Below are positions 16,161-22,452 of a DNA stretch of 22,660 nt, piece after piece (positions within the stretch are counted from its first letter, which is position 1; each line of letters opens with the position of its first letter). This DNA is from a virus. A program made the translations under genes and the position numbers. Location of the stretch: positions 1 through 22,660 of IMG/VR virus record IMGVR_UViG_3300037264_001350; one strand, 5' to 3'. The notes beneath the pieces are model-generated. The model saw nothing but the letters and a program-made list of their open reading frames with translations, was not told the origin of the DNA and made no database searches.

Positions 16161-17966
16161 CTACTCCCACGCCTCTTGCTCTGCAAGGGCTCGCTCGAAA
16201 CCGTCCTGATAACTATTCTTCCGCACCACCTGATCCCAATTTCGGTCGTAGAACGCCGGGTCTTTCGGGGCCTGCACGGTCTTTATCTCAACCGGAGGCC
16301 CATCCCATCCCTCGAAGGTTTCGTCGATAGAGGCGCGAAGACAAATAGCATACGACATTACCGCGTCGTCTAACTCCCCGGGGATCGCCTCATAGTGCCG
16401 GTCGCTGTACTTGCGGAAGGTCGTCAATTCCTTCCACAGGGTCTCAGACCGGATCGTGGTCTTGCCGGCAGTCAACCAGTCAATCATCGTGGACACCAGA
16501 AACACCTTTGAGTTCGGAGTGGTGTCCCATCCCGTGTCTTTCGTGAGAATCTTCGAGGCCACCTTGGAATAGTTCTTCCAGATGAACATGTTGGGGTACA
16601 CCTTCCCCAACTCCGAATTGGTATAGAACCCCGGATTGCCGGGATTCGATTCGATGGCGACTTGAGCCGTATTATACGCCAAGCCCAACCATTTCGCAAT
16701 GTTCACCAACGGAGACCCTGGATTGATCATATTGTCGCGCCATTCCGCTACTTGGCATTTGTCACGGCGCCGCAGCACCGTCCCCACGGTATACGTCTGG
16801 CCGACGCCAGCGCACACGTCATAGGCAATATCGTAGGCTTCGCCAGGTTTCGGCCACTCCCAAATCTTTAACGGTCCCTCGGCTTCGGTAGAGAACCAGC
16901 CGCCGTTCGCAGGGTCAAAAGCATGGACGGCCCCTTGGAAGATCGGCTCCCGCACCTGTGCCTTCAGGTCCTTCAATGTCTGACTGGTGAGCAGGTTTGT
17001 GCCGGGGATAATCCACGCTTCCTCGTAGGTCAATGGATACGACTGCTGAAACCGTTCTAAACCCCCGCTCTCGGAAAACTCCGCCAACTTGTAGCGCCGC
17101 CACTTAATGAACTCTGGCGTCACGCCCTTGATCTTCAGGAGTTCCCGTTCTTCCTTACTGAAGTCCAAGGTCTCACCGTCTCGAAGCGGTAACGCACAGT
17201 CTGGATCGTCTTGTGCCCCAACAAATGTAAACCGCCACGGGGTATACTGCCGCTCCTTCCTGACATCATCACACATCGTCTTAAACCACGAGGTCATTGG
17301 ATTATAGAACGCCGCTGATTCCATAATGAGAATCGAGCGATATTTCATCGGGACCGCATCGAAGATGGCGGATTGGAGTTCTTCGGGCTTTTCGTATCTC
17401 CCAACTTCAGAGAGATGAGCCGCGTGCAACGTCCTCCCGACTCCTGAGTGAATGTTTTTGGCTGTGGCAATAAAGATACGACTATTCAATCCAGGATTCA
17501 GGATGGCATCCTTACTGTCAGGATTATCGAAGACGAGCCCTTCGATGGTATCATGCTTCACCATTGGGCGGATCGACGCATCAAGGGAGCGATGGAAGGT
17601 CTGGTGCATGACAAAGATTTCTCTTGCGGTATCCTTGTCGTGCGCAATGATGAGCGCGTTCATGTTTTTGTTGAGAGCGCACTTCCAATGCACCAAGCCT
17701 GATGCTTCCGTCGTCCCGCCTATTTGGCGCCCCTTAAACCATATCTGGCGAGCAAACTGTTCGTCCTCAAGTTGCTGTTCTGTAGACTTCCACCACCGCA
17801 TCTGTCCTGGGCGGTTTCGGATGTCCAGCGCGATCTCCTCGCCGCCTTCTTTTGTCCGAATCTTCAACTGCTCACGAGCGAAGAGTGGATAATCCTGTCG
17901 GTAGAGATAGTGCCTGGCTTCGCGGAGGAGGCGGGCCTTGGGGATGGAGTCCAAGAGAGTAGTCAT
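16161..17966 (-). CDS. terL: Terminase large subunit
   Basis: 601 residues. The ATG at 17966 overlaps the upstream stop as ATGA; a longer frame to 18068 lies inside the previous gene and is rejected. ATPase: WFKGRQIGGTTEA at residues 76-88 is a variant Walker A (K-x-R-Q-x-G-x-T) with HAAHLSEVG at 181-189 as the Walker B region. Nuclease: the RNase H-like fold shows YDVCAGVG with D383, AIESN with E439 and ELDDAVMSYA with D533/D534. The set matches phage DNA-packaging motors, which translocate DNA into the procapsid and cut it. It sits upstream of the portal, scaffold and coat genes. Full length with all key residues, so probably active. Confidence 0.95.
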   Translation of the reverse strand: MTTLLDSIPKARLLREARHYLYRQDYPLFAREQLKIRTKEGGEEIALDIRNRPGQMRWWKSTEQQLEDEQFARQIWFKGRQIGGTTEASGLVHWKCALNKNMNALIIAHDKDTAREIFVMHQTFHRSLDASIRPMVKHDTIEGLVFDNPDSKDAILNPGLNSRIFIATAKNIHSGVGRTLHAAHLSEVGRYEKPEELQSAIFDAVPMKYRSILIMESAAFYNPMTSWFKTMCDDVRKERQYTPWRFTFVGAQDDPDCALPLRDGETLDFSKEERELLKIKGVTPEFIKWRRYKLAEFSESGGLERFQQSYPLTYEEAWIIPGTNLLTSQTLKDLKAQVREPIFQGAVHAFDPANGGWFSTEAEGPLKIWEWPKPGEAYDIAYDVCAGVGQTYTVGTVLRRRDKCQVAEWRDNMINPGSPLVNIAKWLGLAYNTAQVAIESNPGNPGFYTNSELGKVYPNMFIWKNYSKVASKILTKDTGWDTTPNSKVFLVSTMIDWLTAGKTTIRSETLWKELTTFRKYSDRHYEAIPGELDDAVMSYAICLRASIDETFEGWDGPPVEIKTVQAPKDPAFYDRNWDQVVRKNSYQDGFERALAEQEAWE

Positions 17967-18229
17967 GGCTTTACAGCGGTATCCGACTTGTTGCCTTGAT
18001 ACACGCCAATGAACGAAAAGAATGGTGGAGCATATCGAACAAATCCAGCCATCCTCAACGTACTGCAAAGAGGCTCTTTGTCTTGAAAAGATACCGCGGG
18101 TGAGGCCATAGGCCTGCTTTGCGCCTCAGCCGTCGCTGGAGTCAGTGGGGCCACGCTGCCGGACGTATCCATAACAGGGGCCGCATCTGTCCAGGAGGGC
18201 GAGACGAAGAACCCGCGATGAGTCGTCAT
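17963..18229 (-). CDS. Small hypothetical protein coupled to terminase
   Basis: 88 residues. The ATG at 18229 follows the preceding stop by six bases with no clear SD, implying re-initiation; its stop overlaps the terminase ATG. It is Pro/Ala/Ser rich (APVMDTSGSVAPLTPATAEA) with an aromatic segment near the end (FVRYAPPFFSFIGVYQG). No family recognised. The overlaps on both sides support it as a real translated unit. Confidence 0.6.
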   Translation of the reverse strand: MTTHRGFFVSPSWTDAAPVMDTSGSVAPLTPATAEAQSRPMASPAVSFQDKEPLCSTLRMAGFVRYAPPFFSFIGVYQGNKSDTAVKP

Positions 18230-18235
18230 GTCAAT

Positions 18236-18697
18236 TTACGAAGATGGGGAGCCATACGAAATGTCCTCCCATGGTGTGCGATGCGCCACCATCATCTCTT
18301 TCGTGATCGGGACAATCGGCACCGACCAATCTACTTCGTTGCCGCCAAGGCGCTGTAATCGCAGAGAGTATTTAGGATACTCCGAGTCTGTTGGCGCATA
18401 AGGCACTTGAAAGCCTTTCCCTGCGTGTGCGTCATCAAGCAATCCGCTTAGCTGTATTATGGCAGATTCGAACGCGCGCGCTTTCGCCAGCGCAAACTCC
18501 TCCAGATCTCCCCTCTCCTCAACGACGGCTCGCGTATAATACTTCAACCAGACGCGTTCCCCTGTCACGGAGGACTGTGCGGGATAGACCCATTGTAAGG
18601 TCCGACTCCATTCATGGGGCTTTGGGTTCTGTCTCCAGTAGGTATCCTCAATGACGATCATCGAGGGCAGGGCTGTTTTTCCGCTGTCACTCATCAT
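18236..18697 (-). CDS. Hypothetical protein, early packaging module
   Basis: 153 residues, starting at the first of two ATGs (18697) that overlaps the upstream stop as ATGA. Contains WSRTLQWVYPAQSSVTGERV, WLKYYTRAVVEERGDLEEF, a helix (ALAKARAFESAIIQLSGLLDD) and a C-terminal YSLRLQRLGGNEVDWSVPIV. It is mixed alpha/beta, soluble, without signal or membrane segments. I do not recognise it. Co-transcription with terminase suggests a role in packaging or late control. Confidence 0.65.
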   Translation of the reverse strand: MMSDSGKTALPSMIVIEDTYWRQNPKPHEWSRTLQWVYPAQSSVTGERVWLKYYTRAVVEERGDLEEFALAKARAFESAIIQLSGLLDDAHAGKGFQVPYAPTDSEYPKYSLRLQRLGGNEVDWSVPIVPITKEMMVAHRTPWEDISYGSPSS

Positions 18698-18855
18698 GCG
18701 GTTAGCTTCACTGAGCTCTTGAGATTCATGTTCGTCACGCCGCCTTGGAAGAAGTTTATCTCAACGGCACCCGTCTGCTTCTTCTCCACCCAAGTTTTCT
18801 GGATTTCGATGTATGGCACCAACGCCTCCGGCACTGACATCATTACCATCCTCAT
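18694..18855 (-). CDS. Small protein, 53 residues
   Basis: ATG at 18855 overlaps the preceding stop as ATGA, and its stop overlaps the next ATG as ATGA. The product opens MRMVMMSVPEALVPYIEIQK and ends GGVTNMNLKSSVKLTA; it is short, mixed charge, with a helix then strands. Tight coupling at both ends is the main evidence that it is a gene; there is a GGGGGTGAGCGAGGA run ahead that could serve as SD. No family known. Confidence 0.65.
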   Translation of the reverse strand: MRMVMMSVPEALVPYIEIQKTWVEKKQTGAVEINFFQGGVTNMNLKSSVKLTA

Positions 18856-19136
18856 TCCTCGCTCACCCCCCGCTCCGCTTCAAAGACCGCATCGAACCAC
18901 GACGGCGCCTGCACGTTCGAGCTGACCACTCCGGGCTGTTCGGCGAGTTTGATGGTCCGTTCGAGTGAGACTCGATGGGATTTTTGATTCGTGACAATGA
19001 CGCGGCACAAGACGACGAGATCGCGGCGAAGGGCTTTGAGTTCTTCAACGACATCGGTAAGGGTCGCGGGGACCGGGGGCGGGACGGGTGTGCGCTTTTT
19101 ACGGGGAGAGGGTGAGGTTTGGGAAGGAGACGCCAT
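18852..19136 (-). CDS. Small coiled-coil protein with basic N-terminus (small-terminase candidate)
   Basis: 94 residues; the ATG at 19136 shares a base with the previous stop (TGATG). The N-terminus is Ser/Pro/Lys rich (SPSPRKKRTPVPPPVPATLT) and likely disordered and DNA-binding; residues about 27-66 form a coiled coil (TDVVEELKALRRDLVVLCRV, then SHRVSLERTIKLAEQ). Small terminases combine a DNA-binding end and an oligomerising helix, and this gene lies a little upstream of the large subunit. No helix-turn-helix is evident, so this is only a candidate. Confidence 0.6.
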   Translation of the reverse strand: MASPSQTSPSPRKKRTPVPPPVPATLTDVVEELKALRRDLVVLCRVIVTNQKSHRVSLERTIKLAEQPGVVSSNVQAPSWFDAVFEAERGVSEE

Positions 19137-19294
19137 CAGCGGGCCACGTGCTTATTGTGGACCATCTGTATCACGTCCTTTAATCCCTCCCGGACCTTGC
19201 GGTCGGGATGGAGTGTCGCGAGTTCGCCGAGCCGACGTAGCTTCGCTTTCATGCGTGTGGCTTTTACGGGGATGGGTCCGTTACGTTGCATCAT
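19136..19294 (-). CDS. Small basic protein, 52 residues
   Basis: Begins at the first of two ATGs (19294; the second at 19291 is also possible) after CAGGGTGTG, and its TGA overlaps the next ATG. The product (MMQRNGPIPVKATRMKAKLR, RLGELATLHPDRKVREGL, KDVIQMVHNKHVAR) is rich in Lys and Arg with two predicted helices. A helix-loop-helix of this charge could contact DNA or RNA. No family recognised. Confidence 0.6.
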   Translation of the reverse strand: MMQRNGPIPVKATRMKAKLRRLGELATLHPDRKVREGLKDVIQMVHNKHVAR

Positions 19295-19382
19295 CACACC
19301 CTGTTGACAGTTGTGGTCGCTGCTCGCCAGCCGATCGCATCATCCTCTCAAATTCCTCCGGCGTCGCTTGGCGATTTGCTCG

Positions 19383-20036
19383 CTAGTAGTACCCAAGGGT
19401 CCAAACAACGGCAAGAGGGAGACCCATGAGCGCTGCCTCTCGTTCGATGTGTTGTGCGTACACCTCCGCCTGAGCTTTTACCCCTTCTTCGTGCATGTTC
19501 CTCCTTGTGCCAGCCTCCACATTCGTGAGCTGTTCCAATTTGCCACGATGGGGGTCTTCCTTTCCTCTGCCCATCCCTATCCATCTTCCAGGCCTCCGAA
19601 GAACTCCTTGGGCGCTGAGTCTACGACGTGCCCTTGCCCCACCCGACCACAGACTCCACTCTTGCTTCCAAGGGTGGATCGCCAGCCATTGCAGTTGGTA
19701 GGCACGTTCCTTCTCTCGGTACGACCACGCAGGAGAATACGATTGTAACTGCCTGCCGTTGAGCGTCGTCGGGAGTTCGCAAGTGGCCGACTTCGAGCCG
19801 CAGGCATTCCCACAAAACCGCTGTCCAGGTTGAGCGGGAAGAAAAGACTGCTCACACCATTCACATCTGCTTGTTTCGAGAGCCACAGGGGCGGGTGTTG
19901 TCTGTATCGATGGGTTGAGAATTGAGTCTAGTTCTTTCAGCTCCCTCATATCACGAAAGGACAGAGCAACCATGAGAGTGAGGCTCACGATGCCTACGGC
20001 CGGCAGCACGATGAAGAAGACAAAGAACTCTTCCAT
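19383..20036 (-). CDS. Membrane-anchored zinc-finger protein; C-terminal half uncertain
   Basis: 217 residues from ATG at 20036 (shares a base with the upstream TGA; GTG at 20039 is the alternative). Residues about 4-28 form a strongly hydrophobic membrane helix (FFVFFIVLPAVGIVSLTLMV). Then a linker and a zinc finger CEWCEQSFLPAQPGQRFCGN followed by AC and GSKSATCELP, closely matching the C-terminus of the protein at 15457-16155. Beyond the finger the frame is Trp/Arg rich and of doubtful coding quality; an ATG at 19574 in the same frame, two bases after a stop in another frame, could begin an independent 63-residue gene (MGRGKEDPHRGKLEQLTNVE). A helix (KAQAEVYAQHIEREAAL) sits near its end. 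It stops at TAG 19385-19383. Confidence 0.55.
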   Translation of the reverse strand: MEEFFVFFIVLPAVGIVSLTLMVALSFRDMRELKELDSILNPSIQTTPAPVALETSRCEWCEQSFLPAQPGQRFCGNACGSKSATCELPTTLNGRQLQSYSPAWSYREKERAYQLQWLAIHPWKQEWSLWSGGARARRRLSAQGVLRRPGRWIGMGRGKEDPHRGKLEQLTNVEAGTRRNMHEEGVKAQAEVYAQHIEREAALMGLPLAVVWTLGYY

Positions 20037-20374
20037 CACTCCTCTAAGGCTCCCCGAACTCCTGTTCTCGTCGCAATAGCCAGTAACATCGCCTGCGGAA
20101 GCTGCGAGAGTACGTCATCCATACCACCAAGATCCTCGGCCCGCTGTGGTGTGACCTTCACTTCCTCTGCCGCATAGTCGCCGGCTATTCTAGCTCGAAG
20201 CTTAATCCCCTCAACGTTCGCCCGCCAGTCGTCATGGTTGAGCAAGTACTCAATTTTCTTTGCAATGGCCTCGGCTTTGAGCGTCCCTATGCGCTTAAAC
20301 ACATCGCGTACCTGCTCGTCGGCCACGGCTTGCAACTTCTCTAACACTTCCGGGGGAGGTGGGCCTATGGGCAT
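20036..20374 (-). CDS. Helical protein, possible small terminase
   Basis: 112 residues, ATG at 20374 with AAGGAGATG ahead. Predicted almost fully helical: EVLEKLQAVADEQVRDVFKR, GTLKAEAIAKKIEYLLNHDD, VEGIKLRARIAGDYAAEEV, then MDDVLSQLPQAMLLAIATRT. The size and helix content fit small terminase subunits or similar packaging factors upstream of the large subunit, but no HTH signature is certain. It overlaps the preceding gene by 10 nt and the following by one base. Confidence 0.65.
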   Translation of the reverse strand: MPIGPPPPEVLEKLQAVADEQVRDVFKRIGTLKAEAIAKKIEYLLNHDDWRANVEGIKLRARIAGDYAAEEVKVTPQRAEDLGGMDDVLSQLPQAMLLAIATRTGVRGALEE

Positions 20375-20553
20375 AGCATCTCCTTCAAGGCTTGGTCAAC
20401 CACCTGCGCAACTTGCTCACGATCCAAGGATCCCCACTGCGCTCGCAAGGGCATCGCGGTTTGATAGGCTAACAACCAGGCGCGGCGCGTAGTCCGCTCA
20501 CTACCGACATTCCACGAGCCAAGCCGGGACAGAAACTCCACCTCGTCCTTCAT
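20365..20553 (-). CDS. Small protein of unknown function
   Basis: 62 residues from ATG at 20553; the longer in-frame version to 20667 runs through the previous gene and has a poor composition. MKDEVEFLSRLGSWNVGSER, TTRRAWLLAYQTAMPL, then a helix (REQVAQVVDQALKEMLCP). The pattern LGSW-N-x-G-x-R...RAWLLAY suggests a folded, conserved unit, but I cannot name it. Overlaps the next gene by 10 nt, typical of this operon. Confidence 0.65.
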   Translation of the reverse strand: MKDEVEFLSRLGSWNVGSERTTRRAWLLAYQTAMPLRAQWGSLDREQVAQVVDQALKEMLCP

Positions 20554-20591
20554 GTTCCAGGTCGTTGAGCTTCCGCGGGCTCGTGGAGAGA

Positions 20592-20918
20592 CTACCAACA
20601 CACCGCCCCCCCGCCCACCTGGACACACCCGCCGTCTCGACTCCTTGTGGGAAGCGGTCGATACCACTCCGGGGGGACGCTCGGGACGATCACCGCCTCC
20701 GGGACATCTGCTCGTCCTCCGCTCGGAACTGGATACCCCTGGAGACCACGTTCCGCCCCAGGCCCATCCACGCTCCGCATCCGCGAGGAGTAATCCCAGA
20801 TCATCGTACCATCGTCACACGACGCGAGCGCACTGCCGTAGCGGGTACAGGTGAGGGCGTCAGCGGAGACGGCGAGACCAAGGAGTCCTGCCACAATTAC
20901 GCATCCGATGAGTTTCAT
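20592..20918 (-). CDS. Secreted/periplasmic Cys-containing protein
   Basis: 108 residues, ATG at 20918 with AAGGGAGGGG ahead and overlapping the upstream stop as ATGA. A textbook signal peptide is present: MKLIGCVIVAGLLGLAVSAD then cleavage likely after ADA. The mature part begins LTCTRYGSALASCDDGTMIW with two cysteines; a later pair (GGC and VCW at the end) could form disulphides. The C-terminal half is Pro/Gly/Arg rich. A secreted host-surface protein in a phage operon could give superinfection exclusion or aid lysis; this is inference. It is not a typical lipoprotein (no lipobox at the cleavage site). Confidence 0.75.
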   Translation of the reverse strand: MKLIGCVIVAGLLGLAVSADALTCTRYGSALASCDDGTMIWDYSSRMRSVDGPGAERGLQGYPVPSGGRADVPEAVIVPSVPPEWYRPLPTRSRDGGCVQVGGGAVCW

Positions 20919-21109
20919 GCTGTCCCCTCCCTTCTCCTCAACGCACGACGGCTGATCCCGCAGTCATCGCAGAGCCAGGGCGCGTCAGGGTCGGCGTGCT
21001 GCGTGGCAATGATGTCTCCGCACCATCCACAGGTCAAGAGCCCATCACGGCGAAGATTCGGCACAGGCCGTCCATCGAGAAGTTTGATATGGTCGTCGTA
21101 AAGTGCCAT
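20915..21109 (-). CDS. Small zinc-ribbon protein
   Basis: 64 residues, first gene of the late run, ATG at 21109 with only a weak AGG for SD. Two C-x2-C knuckles (CGWCGD at 27-32 and CDDCGI at 47-52) with intervening H and W make a zinc ribbon; flanks are basic at the C-terminus (SRRALRRREG). Such proteins often regulate transcription or act as adaptor to host factors. Its position directly after the promoter region suggests a regulatory role in late expression; not proven. Stop overlaps the next ATG as ATGA. Confidence 0.75.
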   Translation of the reverse strand: MALYDDHIKLLDGRPVPNLRRDGLLTCGWCGDIIATQHADPDAPWLCDDCGISRRALRRREGTA

Positions 21110-21187
21110 TGTGTGCCTGTTGACCTAAATGACTCGTGTGAGGTATTGTTTTATTTCTTATATAGCACACGATAATTTGGGCATCAG

Positions 21188-21215
21188 ATTATCTTATATT
21201 CAAGAATCGTGCCAA
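21188..21215 (-). promoter_or_regulatory. Putative promoter for the leftward late run
   Basis: TTGGCA at 21215-21210, 16-nt spacer, GATAAT at 21193-21188 (five of six -10 bases). It lies 80 bases ahead of the zinc-ribbon gene in AT-rich DNA. The -35 is inside a 15-bp sequence repeated at 21375-21389. Confidence 0.5.
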
Positions 21216-21389
21216 CTTCTCTTTCCGCTCTCACAACCTCAACGCTATCACCTGTGAGGTGCGATTACTTTCCTATTACCACACCTTGAATATCCGTGTC
21301 AAGGAAAAAAGAGGCTTACGCGGGGAAGATTTTTTCTTGTTCTTGTGTACCCTTTTAGATACAGTAAGTCCTAACAAGAATCGTGCCAA
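21201..21389. repeat. 15-bp direct repeat in the control region
   Basis: CAAGAATCGTGCCAA occurs at 21201-21215 and 21375-21389, 174 bp apart, in the AT-richer control region. The first copy overlaps the -35 of a candidate promoter. Each may be a binding site or a promoter core. Confidence 0.7.
21273..21302 (-). promoter_or_regulatory. Second putative leftward promoter
   Basis: TTGACA at 21302-21297, 18-nt spacer, TAATAG at 21278-21273 with TG-G before it. It matches the design of the promoter at 13154-13182 (TTGACACG ... TGGTARTA). An inverted repeat CACCTGTGAGGTG (21250-21262) lies right after the predicted start. Confidence 0.45.
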
Positions 21390-21602
21390 GAAAGAGACAG
21401 TGTGATATTTTTTCAATGAGACGGTGAAATTAAGGAATGTTGTGGGAATTTTGAGGGGGTAGGGGAAACCCAGTGAAGGAGAAAACATAGTCTCTACGTC
21501 ACCTGCGAGCGCCACATTGAGCATTATGCTCGGTCCATAATGGCGGAACAAAATCATCTCACTAGCCACCTCACCTAGTCGCTCCCGCTGTTGACCTATC
21601 AT
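21276..21602 (-). CDS. Doubtful 108-residue frame in the control region
   Basis: An open frame with ATG at 21602 and AAAGGA eight bases ahead. The first 45 residues look protein-like (GQQRERLGEVASEMILFRHY, MLNVALAGDVETMF), the rest is low-quality (Lys/Ser/Phe runs) in AT-richer DNA. An operator-like repeat (21609-21624) and possible -10 (TATAAG) lie directly upstream, as for a regulated gene. It may be a small early gene, or a frame with a mutated 3' half. No family recognised. Confidence 0.35.
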   Translation of the reverse strand: MIGQQRERLGEVASEMILFRHYGPSIMLNVALAGDVETMFSPSLGFPYPLKIPTTFLNFTVSLKKYHTVSFLARFLLGLTVSKRVHKNKKKSSPRKPLFSLTRIFKVW

Positions 21603-21608
21603 CCCACT

Positions 21609-21624
21609 GTATCCTTTATGATAC
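21609..21624. promoter_or_regulatory. Operator-like inverted repeat, second copy
   Basis: GTATCCTTTATGATAC: 5-bp inverted arms, 16 bp in all, matching the site at 13129-13144 in 13 of 16 positions, including ACT before it. It lies seven bases before the doubtful gene's ATG. Confidence 0.5.
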
Positions 21625-21765
21625 GTCTTATAAGGAACAATATGTAACCTTGACTGATCGGTACAAAACCAATGTTATTGAGTAGTTATAAGATTGAATG
21701 GGATCGAGAGAGGTTATGAGAGAAGACACACACCAGATCTGGTAGGCCCAGAGGCTATCTGTAGG
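21625..21765. other. Non-coding stretch downstream of the HTH gene
   Basis: AT-richer DNA with a possible -10 for the 21602 frame (TATAAG on the minus strand near 21630), a CCAGATCTGG palindrome at 21733-21742, and no convincing gene. No clear terminator for the HTH gene is seen. Confidence 0.5.
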
Positions 21766-22311
21766 CTATTGGTGCAGGTACGCGAGTAGTTGGCGCAGGC
21801 TGGAGGTAATGAGGGCGGCGCGAGATTGCCCATGGCCGGGGTGAGTGTACACGCGGGGGATACCGAGCTTGCAGAGTATGGGATAAAGCCTATCCCGTGA
21901 GATTTGGAGGAGGGCGCACACATACGCGATCGGGTAAACCTCCTCTCCCTCCGCTACCTCCACGGCGCCCCCCCACTGTGTAAGTCTTACATACCTACTG
22001 GGACATCTTTGTCCCACCTGGGACATCTTTGTCCCACTCATCGCTTGTATCGCCGATCCCACTCGTGCCCACTCCCACGCCTCACCCCTCCTAGCGCCCC
22101 CATGCCCATACCGACCCTTATACCGACCCTTATACCGCCCCTTATATCGCCCCTTATCGGGATGCCCTACAGGGTAGAGCCGTGGCCGTCCACCACGGTG
22201 TCGCCTGCCATCGCCAGGACAGGCAGCCAGGTGGGCATCATAGCCTGCCTGATACTGCGGCTGTAGGCAGCGCGGGCAACGCGGGTACTGCGCGGGATCA
22301 TCTCTCACCAT
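21766..22311 (-). CDS. Zinc-finger/HTH DNA-binding protein, probable phage regulator
   Basis: 181 residues, ATG at 22311 with no SD but a promoter -10 placed so that transcription should begin at the ATG (leaderless). Residues 12-31 form a CCHC zinc finger (C12-x2-C15-x11-H27-x3-C31). Then an AT-hook-like GGRPRLYP (40-47), four tandem KGRY repeats (53-68), a duplicated linker (about 92-105) and a C-terminal winged-helix/MerR-like helix-turn-helix (VYPIAYVCALLQISRDRLYP, then ILCKLGIPRVY). This is a sequence-specific DNA-binding protein by architecture. It is divergent from a strong rightward promoter, which suggests a repressor of the switch region. Exact family unknown. Confidence 0.75.
   Translation of the reverse strand: MVRDDPAQYPRCPRCLQPQYQAGYDAHLAACPGDGRRHRGGRPRLYPVGHPDKGRYKGRYKGRYKGRYGHGGARRGEAWEWARVGSAIQAMSGTKMSQVGQRCPSRYVRLTQWGGAVEVAEGEEVYPIAYVCALLQISRDRLYPILCKLGIPRVYTHPGHGQSRAALITSSLRQLLAYLHQ
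21979..21991. repeat. Short palindrome inside the HTH gene
   Basis: TGTAAGTCTTACA is a perfect 6-bp inverted repeat with one central base, directly next to the tandem palindromes at 21998-22037. Together they form a cluster of dyads within coding sequence. Confidence 0.7.
21998..22037. repeat. Tandem 20-bp duplication, each copy palindromic
   Basis: Two perfect adjacent copies of a 20-bp unit that contains TGGGACATCTTTGTCCCA (7-bp arms, 4-nt centre). Because 20 is not a multiple of three the two copies are read in different frames in the HTH gene (SGTKMSQ and VGQRCPS). Possible autoregulatory operator pair or recent slippage. Confidence 0.9.
22108..22155. repeat. Four tandem 12-bp repeats encoding KGRY
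   Basis: Units of ATACCGACCCTT (two identical, two with one or two changes) run head to tail. On the minus strand they encode four KGRY units in the HTH protein. Twelve bp is in frame, so copy number can vary without frameshift. Confidence 0.92.
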
Positions 22312-22317
22312 GTGGGC

Positions 22318-22326
22318 ATTCTACCA
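22318..22326 (-). promoter_or_regulatory. Extended -10 giving a leaderless transcript
   Basis: TGGTAGAAT on the minus strand (TAGAAT at 22323-22318, TG at 22326-22325). Six bases separate it from the ATG at 22311, so the usual start point (about seven bases after -10) falls on the A of ATG. No good -35 at 17 nt. Confidence 0.5.
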
Positions 22327-22391
22327 TAGCGAGAAATTGGCGTACATCTATTATTCTCTATCCCCGCAAACCCACGCCCATGGCCGATCTA

Positions 22392-22420
22392 TACGATTTG
22401 TCCCAAAACATGTACGATTT
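22392..22420. promoter_or_regulatory. Paired TACGATTT direct repeats upstream of the rightward promoter
   Basis: TACGATTT at 22392-22399 and 22413-22420, 21 bp start to start (two helical turns), ending three bases before the -35. The same-face spacing suits a dimeric regulator. Confidence 0.6.
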
Positions 22421-22423
22421 CCC

Positions 22424-22452
22424 TTGACAGCTACAATCCATAGCTCTATATT
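22424..22452 (+). promoter_or_regulatory. Strong rightward promoter
   Basis: TTGACA at 22424-22429, a 17-nt spacer and TATATT at 22447-22452: near-consensus sigma-70 type. An inverted repeat ATAGC/GCTAT (22440-22458) straddles the -10 and could be an operator. It drives the gene beginning at 22508. Confidence 0.82.
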
